A DNA stretch of 64,000 bases from contig NC_061115.1 in assembly GCF_002878395.1 (NCBI RefSeq), forward strand, positions 215,953,904 to 216,017,903, read 5' to 3'. The position numbers and the translations under genes are program-made. The stretch is from Capsicum annuum (Eukaryota; Streptophyta; Magnoliopsida; Solanales; Solanaceae). Positions 54,699-64,000 of the stretch are shown here, in pieces. Position 1 is the first letter of the stretch. Each line of letters begins with the position of its first letter. A model generated the notes under the pieces. That model saw only the letters and a list, made by a program, of their open reading frames with translations, was not told the origin of the DNA and ran no database searches.

Positions 54699-57600
54699 TT
54701 AGATATCTGAGTTCGCCCCCAACTTAGTCATAGCATCTGCCACTCTGTTTTGTTCCCTATAGCAATGTACCACCCGCGGGTTGCCTAACCTTCTTAGTCT
54801 TGACCTGCAATCATCGACAATATCATTATACATTAAGTTACCTTTTGCCAACATAAGAATAACTTCTAAGGAATCAACAGTAATTTCGATAGGTGTGAAG
54901 TTAGAATCTTCAACCAGCTTAAGGCCCTCCCTAAGGGCAGTAAGTTCCATATAATTGTTGGTGGCTTGATGGAAATCTTTGGAAAAGTCCATGACCCACC
55001 CCCCAACACTATTGCAAATCACTCCCCCAATGCCTCCCTTGCCTGGATTTTTCAGGCATGCACCATCCGTGTTGAGCTTGTAGTTGTTCACCATGGGGGG
55101 CTGCCATTTAATATTGAATGGCTTATAGGAGTTCCTGTGATCCCTTTTGGCAGCCAGGTATATGTACTCTACAGCTTCCCCATAAATAAGCTTAAAGGAA
55201 GTCTTATCCTTTTTCTTATCAAAGACATTCCTGTTCCTATTCTTCCAAATACCCTAGAGACTGAAGATGAGAATAGTGTGCCAGTTTAGGATGTGGTCAT
55301 ACTTCCCATTTTTCAGTTTAGACTAAGTTTTATGCCAGTTATTGGGCATCGGGATATCCATGATGACCCTATGGGGACGATTACCTTTAAGAAGGAGATT
55401 GGTCCAGAAATTTTTGGATATGGGGCAGTTGAAGAGGATATAAGGGATATCCTCAGTATGGAAGTTGCAGAGAATGCAACTTTGGGAGATAGGAAAACCC
55501 CTCTTGGAGAGTAGAAGGGGGGTAGGAAGCCTATTGTGTTGGGCGAGCCATAGGAAGGTTTTAGTCTTGGAGGGGGGGGGAGGGCAAGAGGATTTCCAAA
55601 TCCATTGGAAGGAATACCGAGGGGGGTTTAGGTTGAGGAGGTTCCTTTTGGCCAGGTGATGATACATGCTCTGGCATGCGAACTGGCCACTTCCACTAAG
55701 GCCCCATATGGAGTGACCCTTGTTAATCCTAGGGTTATAGGTAAAAGAGCACTTGATTTTATTGATGATGTCTTGAGGGAGTTGGATGGAGAGATCCTGG
55801 AAAAACCAATTGCCACTGTTCTAAATCCTAGCAACGGAGATAGACTCTTGCTGAGGATGGAAAGGCCCCTGAATTATAGTTCTCAGAGGCTCCCAATGAA
55901 GGATCCATCTATCCGACCAGAATTTCACATCATTCTCAGAGTGGATCACCCAATGGGTTCCCAGATTACACTTTCTTTCCCCAAGTTGGATATATTTCCA
56001 GATTCTAGAGGAACCAGGGGCTTTGGGATTGGGCCTGAGTTGGTATTTGTGCTTAAGAACACTGGCCCATAAACTAGAGTGGCTATGGGTGAATATCCAG
56101 GATAAGCTAGCACTCATGGTATCATTCCTAAGGCTAGAGAGTTGCATATCTAGGCCACCTTCATGTTTGAGGAGGGGGAGGGTGTCCCAGTTCACCTGGT
56201 GCATTTTTCTCTTTTTAACAGTGGTGTACTAGATGAAGTTTCTCTGAATTCTATCAATCATGAAGAGAATTCTGCAGGGGGATGAGTGAATTGCATGGCA
56301 TGAGTACGAATGCTGTTCAGGAAAGATTTTGCTGGAGTGATCCTCCCAGTCATAGAAAGCATATTAGTTTTCCAACCAACAAGCTTGGCATTCAAGTTAT
56401 CAATTATGAATTGATAGTCACTGTTACAGGGGCTTTTATGAAGGATAGAAAAGCCCAAGTATTTTTCAAAGGAGTCAGCATCCTGGATATAAAGGATCTA
56501 GAAGAGGTTTTCTCTAACCTCTCTTTTGCAATTTTTTTAGAAGATGATTTTGGATTTGGAGTGGTTCACTGTTTGACCAGAATGGTATCCAAAACTTTGA
56601 AGAACATTCCTGATGGTTATACAATTACTGGTAGTAGCTGTATCAAACAAGGTTAAATCATCAGCAAAGAAGACATGAGAGAGGAGAGGACCACACCTAC
56701 TCATGGAGATGGGTTTCTATAAAAGGATATAAACCTCATGGTTGATTTTTCTAGTAAGTAATTCCATACACATTATGAATAAGTAGGGGAAAATAGGTTT
56801 CCCATGTCTGATGCCTCTAGTGGGTTTGAAGAAATCAGTTTTCTTTCCATTCACCGGGATTGAGATGGAGGAGAAGGAGATGCAAGACATGATAAGAGAG
56901 GTAAGAGTGGGGGGGACCTTAAAGAAGTGTAAGGTTTGCCTAAAGAAGGACCGTTCCAGTCTATTAAAGGCCTTTTCAAGGTCAATCTTCAGGGTCATGT
57001 GACCCTGTTTTTCTTTCATCTTTTGGAAGTGAGAGATGACCTCTTGAACAATAATAGCATTATCCGAAGTTCTTCTCTTAGGAAGAAAGTTGTCTTGGTT
57101 AGGGTTGATAAGGATAAAAAGGAAAGGTCTAAGTCTTCTAGCTTTGATCTTTGTAACAATCTTATATTGAGTGTTACATAGACCAATAGGCCTGAAGTTC
57201 TTCAGATTGGAAGAATTACTGCATTTGGAAATTAAGCAGAGGTAGGTAGTGTTGGCCCTGGGATCCATTGAGGCATCCTTAAAGGAGTCAGTACAGAACT
57301 TGCAAATAGTTTGACCCATGATGTCCCAGTTTCTTTGATATATAAAGGGGTGGATACCATCAGGGCCAGAGGCTTTATTGGGATTGAAGGAGAAGAGGGT
57401 GGACTTTATTTCCCTTTCAGTGGGAATATTCTCTAGGTGATCATAGTCCTCCTCTCTGAGGGAGCCCCTAGAAGAAGAGTTGGATTGACACTTCCTAGGG
57501 GAGGAGAGATGGTCAGTGCTGAAAAGGTTCTTGTAGAAGGAGATAATATGGTTCTTGATGTCAACAGCAGAGTTGATCTATTCCCCACTATCCAACTTAA

Positions 57601-58809
57601 TAGCTTTGATCTTATTTCTTCTTCTCCTATTAAGAGTGGTAGTGTGGAAGAATTTAGTATTAGCATCTCCATCAGCAAGCCAGTTGACTTTGGATTTGAG
57701 TCTCTAGAGTTTCTACTCATGTATGAGAATATTACTAAACTTTTTGGTGAGGTTCTCCTCAAGGTTATGGAGGTAGGAACTAGTGGGGTAGCAAGGATAT
57801 TTCTGGATCCCTGCTATTCTGGCTAAGATCCTTGTCTTTTGGTGGAAAATATTGTCAAAAGTGGACCTATTCCAGTGTTTATCATTGAGCTCAAAATCCT
57901 TGGTAGCATCAATGAGAGGCTTGTTGATAGGAAAAGAGTTTCTGACAACATTAATGAAATCAAGGCAGGGGCACCACATGGTTTCCACCCTGAAAAGTTT
58001 GTCCATGGAAGGGAGAGTCTTGAGGATATTGACTAGGAGGGGACAGTGGTCAGAGTGGGTTTTGGCCAGGTGAAAGACAGTGGTCTTAGGAAAAAGGTGG
58101 AGCAAGCTTCATTAGCTAAGCACCTGTCCAACCTTTCAAGCATGAGGTGCCTTCTATGTTTGTACCTTTTGTTTGTCCAAGTATATTTACTACCTTTGAA
58201 ACCCAGGTCCAAAAGGTTGCATTTGTTGATGCAATCCCAGAAGGCACCAGTTTTACTAGTCCTGATATTATTCCCTCTAAATTTTTCAGAAGCTGTGAGC
58301 ACTTCATTGAAATCCCTCCCAATGAGCCAAGGGGCTGGATGGGAGGCCTTGATAGAGTCAGCAAGTTCTATCAGGTTGTCCCAAAGAATCTGTCTAGTAG
58401 CATAGTCATTACTAGCATAGATGGCATTAAAAACCCAATGAGAGAGATGTGAGTTTACCTTGAAAGTAACATAGATACCCCGAAGGAAGACAGAGATGTC
58501 CTGAATACCCATAGAGGAGGAGTCCCACATGATGAGAATTCCTCTAGAGTTCCCAAAAATAGGGAATTGTATTTGGTTGTTGAAGCCTAATATCTCAGCC
58601 AAGGCTTTGTGATCTCCTATTATGGTTTCAAGTAAGGCAAATAGAAAAGGCTTGTGGATGTTGATCATTGCCTGACAATGTCTTTTGAATTCAACATTAT
58701 TTGCCCCCCTACCATTCCATATGATTTCGTTCATTTGAGAGGGGTTGAGATTGGAGGGGGCTTCCATGATCCCCTTACCCTTGTCCAATGGGTTCAGAGG
58801 AGTAGACAT
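54699..58809 (-). pseudogene. LINE ORF2: endonuclease, reverse transcriptase, zf-RVT, RNase H; broken
   Basis: Starts ATG 58809. In order: AP-endonuclease domain (58700-58033, with IIWNGRG and NEVLTASEK), its C-terminal SDHCPLL catalytic motif in a shifted frame (58105-57713), RT core (57319-56717, motif A KIDLEKAFN), RT motif C FFADD at about 56660-56680, zf-RVT (55667-55323, WLAQHNRLPT and CILCNFHTEDI), and RNase H (55094-54699, NTDGACLKNPG and a DSLEVI active-site segment). At least three frame changes or stops separate the domains. Catalytic residues seen are mostly intact, which suggests recent loss. Confidence 0.88.
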
Positions 58810-59415
58810 TGGCTCCTTCCTCTTTTTTTAGAGAGGGTTCATCAGGAAGGAGTAGAAGATTCCCGGTCCTTGCAGCTTGATTTCTAAGTCAAACTTGTTG
58901 AGGTCCTGAGGGAGGAGGACTATAAGAAGTTCGCTTATGAGTTCCTCGAAGAGATATTTGAGATGTTTTCCTAGATTGACGACCTCTGTCTGTGGAACTT
59001 TTAAGGAGGTTAGGATCTTCTCCATTTCCCTATTGATCTCCCTTAAGATTTCCATAGTTTTGGATTTTTCCCTCATTTCCAGTGAGAGTAGAAGCAGGGA
59101 TGGGCTTTGAGAGGAAAGTGTCGCAACTGGTTGCCCCCCCCCCCCCCCCCCAAGAGTTTTTCACAAAATTGGGCCCTCCATGAGAAGAGATGAATTGCTG
59201 GTGGGAAGAAGGGAAGGCTCTGGCATATTTTGTTTACTTTTAAGGAAATTATTTCTGGGGAAATGTTGTTCATGAGACTCTGATTGAAGATGGTCATCAT
59301 GGTGGTCATCCAAACGTTTTGACCATAATTGGCTAAACCTTAGTTGATGCCCCCCCACCAGTTGAGAGAGATAGTGCGGGTCTTGAATCCGAATGAGTAA
59401 GGTTCTCCCCTCGAC

Positions 59416-61136
59416 TTATAGAGTTAGAGGGATGACTAGCTGCGAGAGATAGTTAGAGGGATGACTAGCTGCGAGAGATATAGTTCTAGACACGACTTGG
59501 GGACATGGTCCCTTTCTAGAGATTTCGAGATGAAGATCTCTGACTGAGATGGACTCGACCTTGAAGGAGACATTATTTGAGAGTTGATGGAGAGAGTCAA
59601 AGCTAGAGTAAGAATAGTTTGGAGTGGTATTTTGGAGGGAAATGGGAGAAAGATTAGCTAAAGGGCTGACCTTTCGTCTACCATCATTACTGGCGCATGC
59701 ATCAGTAAATGAAGTGACATTGGAGAAAGAACAATAAGTCTCATGATTGATGTGTGCCGGCGTAGTATCATTAGGGGGTCTTGTCATTTGAATATCAGAG
59801 AAGGAGAGAGAAGAGAGAATATTTGGGCCCACTTCTAGCTCAACTTCAGATAGAGAAGTTTTTGGGCCTAGGAGAGACTGGGCCTGGGGAGATTTATTTG
59901 GAGAGACAGCCTAGGCCTTACCTAATGAGGCCTGCTGAGGAGTTATTGATTTATTAGCGGCAGTACCCAATGAGAGGGTTGGGCTGTAGTTGATAGGCCT
60001 TTTCCTATTATTAATAGAAGGCCTGCCTTTAGAGGGATTCTCCACAATTGGCCCAAAATTTTGACTCGGTCCATTAGGGTAACAGGTCGTCATCCTCACA
60101 CTCTTACCCTTGGCGCCGCTCGAAGATGCATCGTTGATGGGAATAGGGTTGAGTTTTGTTAAAGGGAGATCCAGAAACTTACCTGACCCGGCATCAAACG
60201 ATTTAACTTTCACGTTCTGAGCCATGTATGGAGTTGCATTGTGCTGTTTTTTGTGTCCTTCTTTCCCCTGTTAAATTTGACCGTTTGTCAGGAGTTTTTG
60301 TGTCCTTCTGCCTTTTCTGGGGGATCCCGGTTGTCTGGGTCAGCTAGATTTGGTCCTTGTGGACATGTGCTGATAACATGACCTAATTTCCCACAGAAGG
60401 TGCACAGGAAACCCTCCCCTTCGTAAATTATTGACTGTTTTTGCCGGTTGATAATGATCTCCGATTTGAGTGGTACATCTAAGGAAACTTGAATGTAGAG
60501 TCTCGCATACCGGACCCTAAGCGTAGATGAGGTGTAGTCGTCCACCTTAAAGAGTTTTCCTACTTTCCTTCCCACTCTCTCTAAGATAGAACCATTGTAG
60601 TACTCAGTCGGTAGTTGGGGCAATCGGATCCAGATTACAGTGAATTCGATTGTTGATTCCTTAGGAATAAAATTTGGCTCCCAAACCCTTGCCGAAACAT
60701 ATGCTCCGGCCACAAACCATGGCCCATCTTAAAGGATTCGTTGCTGAGATTCCTTCCCCGTTAGTTTAACTGTAAAATAGTCCATACCCAGATCAATAAA
60801 AGGAAAAACTTTCTTCAGTTTCCATAGCTCGATGAGTTTCTTTTTGAGGTAGGAGTGATTCACTTTTTTCCCCACCAATTTTATGATAATAGAGAATTCT
60901 CATGGCTTGTAAAGACGAGTTTGTTCCTCTGGTGACAAGGAGATGTCATCTCCCTCAAGTAATTGAGAGGGAATGGGAGCATAATCTAATGAATTTTGAT
61001 CCGGAGAAACAATCTGACCTTTGGTGATCTTGAAATATGGGGGTTTTAGTGACGTATCAGTGTCTATATGCATAGAGGTATCTGGGGAGTCTGGTGGCTC
61101 CGGTGGAATCAAAAGGGGGACATGAGTGATGGTCAT
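59416..61136 (-). pseudogene. LINE ORF1 (DUF4283-like, zinc knuckle), broken
   Basis: ATG at 61136. The first 78 codons stop at a TGA near 60901. The frame resumes with a DUF4283-like RNA-binding domain (WIRLPQLPTEYY) and a CCHC knuckle CTFCGKLGHVISTC (C-2x-C-4x-H-4x-C intact) in 60713-60288. A stop and frameshift follow, then a Ser/Pro-rich C-terminal part in another frame from 60225. In live elements ORF1 binds the element RNA. Confidence 0.85.
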
Positions 61137-61231
61137 ATTCTTAGATCGAAAGGGAGAGAAGAAGGACTTTAGAGAGAGGATGGTCCTTCTCTCTCTAAGC
61201 TCGTATGTTGTTATTCATAGGTAAGTCTTTC

Positions 61232-62120
61232 ATTCATACATAAAAAATAATTTCAATTATATATGAATAATATCTTTTTTCATCGAAGTAGGTTCAACCA
61301 AACCTAACTCAAACCCTGGATTCAAAAGTATTACTTATTAATTTTCTTAAAACTCTATGTTAAATCCAAATGAGATAAATAAATTAATATGAAAAAAGTA
61401 ATACAACTCATCATAAAACAATATTCATCAACCATTTTTTTTAGGTGTTGTTATGTTAAATGTTAACTTGTTACTATTAGTGGAATTATCATTATGCATA
61501 AAACAACCAATTACTTCCAAATTTTTACACTCATTAACATATGCATCTTTCACATGTCCATTTTGTTTTTCAATAATCATGATATTTGAACTAACTTATA
61601 TGCACTTCAATAATTTTCAATAATTTTGCGTACACTTGTCATTTTTTATTAATAAAGGTAATTTTATGAAATATTTATCATCTTGCACCAATAACAAATA
61701 ATTTTTCAAATCAAGTACCACCTTCTATCAACAATAAATATTAGACAATCATGTTCGGGCTATTAAGGGTCCACATAGGCCCATGTGTGTGGCACATATG
61801 TGCCACGTAGACATTAAGGTTGTCAAAAATACAATTTTAATTCGTCCAGGGGTAATAGGACCCTTCTAAAGTTCCGATGTGTCTCTCAGTCTTTTCTCGT
61901 ATCGTTCAAGGTGGAAATAGAGCATTTTCCCTTAATAATTACATTTATATAGTGGAGGTGGGTGAAATTTAGTCGGCCCTATCTGTCTACGCCTCTAAAT
62001 TCAAAACTATTATTTACTCTCTTAAATTATTCGTCAAGTTAAAATCATACAAACAAATAAAAACGATGCAATAAATATTATACATTATAAAACTACTATA
62101 TGCAATAACCATCGATGTGA
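61232..62120. other. Intergenic DNA with decayed MITE and SINE pieces
   Basis: About 61560-61745 resembles a strongly decayed SINE 3' part in antisense (ATCATGATATTTGAACTAAC, TGCACTTCAATAATT). About 61750-61932 resembles one arm of the MULE-like MITE family (ACAATTTTAATTCG, GGGGTAATAGGACC). No gene. Confidence 0.4.
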
Positions 62121-62127
62121 ATTTTTC

Positions 62128-62215
62128 GCACCCAAGGGTGTGGCCTAGCGGTCATTGACATAAATTGAACACCATGAGTTCTCAAGTTCATTTTTCAGCA
62201 GAAATAAGACACCAT
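62128..62215 (+). mobile_element. SINE 5' head fragment
   Basis: GCACCCAAGGGTGTGGCCTA GCGG is the tRNA-like head with A box TGGCCTAGCGG, then a decayed B box (AAGTTCATTTTTC where GGTTCAAATCC-type is usual). It supplies the head missing from the truncated copies at 14070 and 43312-44110. Confidence 0.65.
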
Positions 62216-62216
62216 G

Positions 62217-62356
62217 GGATCGTTTGGCTGGAACCAGGTTATCCCAAAATCAATTATTTAGGGATTATTTAATCACGCGTGAGACAAAAATAACATTATA
62301 ATAGATAATTAATTTTGTAATTAGTTATTCCTTATCCCTTATACCAAATGAGCCCT
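62217..62356. mobile_element. MITE with GGGATCGTTTGG-type ends
   Basis: GGGATCGTTTGGCTGG at the left is an imperfect inverse of TACCAAATGAGCCC at the right. Short, AT-rich and non-coding. The superfamily (Tourist or hAT) is unsettled. Confidence 0.6.
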
Positions 62357-62656
62357 ATATAAAATTAATTTCTTTCCTTTTGCACGTATAAATTGACTCG
62401 AATACCACGATTATTATAAAAGAGTATTTACATGTTGTTAAGTTGTTACTAGTGGAATCATTACTATGCATAAAACAATCAATTAGTTCCAAAATCACAC
62501 ACTTATTTTTTTCATGCGATCCGATACTCATATTAGAGTCCAATTAATCACTGAGCAAGACCATTCGGGCCAGCGCTCCCTATGGAGGATTTTTCCAAAA
62601 TCACACACTTTATTATCTTTCACCTCTGCCCTACTTGTGTGTTCCTCACTTCACTC

Positions 62657-62668
62657 ATATATATACTG
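62657..62668 (+). promoter_or_regulatory. TATA box of the SnRK1 beta gene
   Basis: CATATATATACT lies about 140 bp upstream of the ATG at 62808. Position-based inference. Confidence 0.5.
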
Positions 62669-62807
62669 GTTGGTGGGTGACATGTATTTATAAAAAAAAA
62701 AATTAAAAAAAATATACAAAGAAAGATTTTTTTTATTTTTTTTGTAGATTTGAGTTTGGGTTTTTTTGTGGGTGGTGATAAAGATTGAAGAATCAAGAAT
62801 CAAGAAA

Positions 62808-62981
62808 ATGGGGAATGTTAATGGAAGAGAAGAAAATGAGGGGAATATGTCATCTGGGGTTGATGATTCTGGTGGGGCCCAGGATAACATGGCTGTTCAT
62901 CAGGTTGATGGAGAGTTTATGGGACAATCTCCACCGTCCAGTCCAAGGGCATCTCGTTCACCTTTGATGTTTAGACCTGAG
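62808..62981 (+). CDS. SnRK1 (SNF1-related kinase) beta subunit, exon 1 only
   Basis: ATG at 62808 gives MGNVNGREENEGNMSS, later GEFMGQSPPSSPRASRSPLM and FRPE, ending in phase 0 at the donor GAG|GTAGGT. MGN is an N-myristoylation signal with Gly2, and SPPSSPRASRSPLMF is the conserved N-terminal block of plant beta subunits (AKINbeta1/GAL83/SIP1 group), normally followed by P-Q-VPVVPL in exon 2. The carbohydrate-binding and ASC domains are in later exons beyond the window. The beta subunit bridges the kinase and the gamma-type subunit, and fixes location and substrate choice of SnRK1 in energy stress. Confidence 0.9.
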
Positions 62982-63026
62982 GTAGGTTAGTTTGTGTTTA
63001 AGCTTTTGTAGCCTTTATTGGAAATG

Positions 63027-63072
63027 TGGGGTGGGGGTGGGTGGTGGGTGGTGGGTGGTGGGGGTGGGGGTG
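63027..63072 (+). other. G-quadruplex-forming repeat in SnRK1 beta intron 1
   Basis: Repeated GGGTGGT and GGGGGT units on the sense strand, with more than eight G-runs of three or more, about 45 bp past the exon 1 donor. Confidence 0.7.
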
Positions 63073-63099
63073 TTTTATTATTATTATTTTGTTGTTGTT

Positions 63100-64000
63100 G
63101 TGTGTTATGGTTCTTGATTTTGTTGTGTTGAAATGGAGTGGCTTCAAATGAATACTGAGGATTCATGTAGCTGAAAGGTGTTTTTTTGGTTTTGTTTTAT
63201 GTTATGGTTCTGGATTTTTTGTTGTGTTGAAATGAAGTGTCTTCGAATGAATATTGAGGATTCATGTAGCTGAAAGGTTTTTTTGTTTTGTTTTGTTTTA
63301 TGTTATGGTTCTTGATTTTTTGTTGTGTTGAAATGAAGAGGGTTCAAATGAATACTGAGGATTCATGAAGCTGACTTCAACTAGTTAGGATTTGAGGCAT
63401 ATTTGATGTTGTTGCTTATGTAGGTGTAAAGTTCAAATCTTTGTCTGTTTAATTGGTTGGAACTAGTTTGGGATCGCGGCGTAGTTGTTGTTGTGCTTAT
63501 TTTAGGTGTAATGTTTGCTTGAAATGAATATTGAGGATTCATGTAACTGACTTAAACTAGTTAGAATTTGAGGCATATTTGTTGTTGTTGTTGTTTTTGT
63601 TGTTTATGTAGGTGTAAAGTTCAGTTTTTGTCTGTTTAATTGGTTGAAATTAGTTTGGGATTGTGGCATAATAGTTGTGCTTATGAAGTTGCAACAATTT
63701 TATTTTTCTGTTTAATTGGTTGAAATTGGTTAGGGATCACAGCGTAGTTGTTGTTGTGCTTGTTTAGGTGTAATATTTTGATTTTACCTAAGGAATGAAG
63801 CGAATGAATATTGAGGATTCATGCAGCTAACCTCAACTAGTTAGGATTTGAGGTATATTTGTTGTTGTTGTTGTTGTTGTTGTTTATGTAGGTATAAAGT
63901 TCAAATCTTTTTCTATTTAATTGGTTGAAACTAGTTAGGGATTGCGGCGTAGTTGTTGCTGTGTGCTTGTTTAGGTTTTAATGTTTTGATCTTTGTCTAT
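63100..64000 (+). repeat. Nested tandem repeats with GTT microsatellites in SnRK1 beta intron 1
   Basis: A ~90-105 bp unit (TTTTTTGTTGTGTTGAAATG, GAATATTGAGGATTCATGTA, TTTTATGTTATGGTTCT) is repeated three times at 63100-63375. A longer unit follows (AACTAGTTAGGATTTGAGGC, (GTT)n, TTTATGTAGGTGTAAAGTTC, TTTAATTGGTTG, GCGTAGTTGTTGTTG) at about 63385, 63550 and 63830, running off the window. The phrase GAGGATTCATGTAGCTGAC, AACTAGTTAGGATTTGAGGC, GTTGTTGTTG resembles the 3' tail of RTE LINEs and SINEs. Confidence 0.8.

Larger units (their letters stand above)
54487..61215 (-). mobile_element. L1-type LINE, structurally full length (6.7 kb), with 16-bp target duplication
   Basis: CATAGGTAAGTCTTTC occurs at 54471-54486 and 61216-61231. 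Between them, on the minus strand, lie a 5' UTR, ORF1 with a zinc knuckle, ORF2 with endonuclease, reverse transcriptase, zf-RVT and RNase H, and a poly-A tail (poly-T at 54494-54507 on the plus strand). ORFs carry a few stops and frameshifts, so it is inactive but recently intact. The RNase H domain at the end of ORF2 is typical of one plant L1 lineage. Long homopolymers (poly-C at about 59136-59152) may be real or sequence errors. Confidence 0.93.

Noticed and set aside
55293..57826. Several plus-strand ORFs of 70-138 codons in the LINE
   Set aside because: They are antisense shadows of ORF2; no conserved motifs and no independent start context.
62157..62356. Possible coding exon upstream of SnRK1 beta
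   Set aside because: The segment is a SINE head followed by a MITE; no splice-consistent frame joins to the MGNVNG exon, which has its own start and myristoylation signal.

Overview
The window is nuclear DNA of a eudicot, almost certainly a member of the nightshade family (Solanaceae). This rests on AT-rich sequence, intron-rich genes with clear GT-AG junctions, plant-specific protein families, and interspersed repeats typical of Solanaceae: tRNA-derived SINEs with GTT tails, RTE-clade LINEs with the same tail, Tork/Tnt1-like Copia LTRs, and hAT- and MULE-type MITEs. I cannot name the species. No bacterial, viral, CRISPR or plasmid feature was seen. Splice structures were derived by hand from reading frame, junction motifs and remembered family sequences, not from transcripts.

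Layout. 1-3.7 kb: decayed end of a Copia element (minus strand), a stranded exon of a methionyl-tRNA synthetase gene, and a solo LTR. 4.2-7.1 kb: universal stress protein gene (minus, 3 exons, 158 aa). 7.2-12.7 kb: repeat-rich intergenic DNA. 12.8-25.2 kb: kinesin-13A gene (plus, 12 coding exons, 810 aa), whose introns carry LINE remnants in both orientations, a SINE, a hAT MITE and foldback elements. 25.2-27.9 kb: intergenic DNA with a SINE dimer. 27.9-28.9 kb: heavy-metal-associated isoprenylated protein gene (plus, 309 aa). 29.9-40.3 kb: PRMT4/CARM1-type arginine methyltransferase gene (minus, 15 coding exons, 534 aa), with a partly triplicated exon 1 and a repeat-built 5' leader. 40.4-44.8 kb: repeat-dense DNA with a five-unit truncated-SINE array. 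44.8-51.9 kb: Nudix hydrolase gene (plus, 8 exons, 286 aa) with a solo LTR in intron 3. 52.1-52.7 kb: a small tandem satellite whose unit resembles the start of the plastid 23S rRNA gene. 54.5-61.2 kb: a structurally complete but mutated L1-type LINE with a 16-bp target-site duplication. 62.8 kb to the end: first exon and part of intron 1 of an SnRK1 beta-subunit gene (plus).

The genes share no pathway or operon-like logic; they are ordinary dispersed plant genes. Kinesin-13A acts in microtubule depolymerisation, PRMT4 in histone and RNA-binding-protein methylation, the Nudix protein in hydrolysing nucleotide-sugar or ADP-ribose type substrates, USP and HIPP in stress and metal responses, and SnRK1 beta in energy signalling. 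The striking feature is how far tandem duplication and small retroelements have reshaped introns, leaders and promoters. I did not find a convincing new biological system. The best leads are the plastid-rDNA-like satellite, the duplicated PRMT4 exon 1 with a lost splice donor, the SINE-derived TATA-like motifs before HIPP, and the repeated splice-acceptor segment before the Nudix gene.
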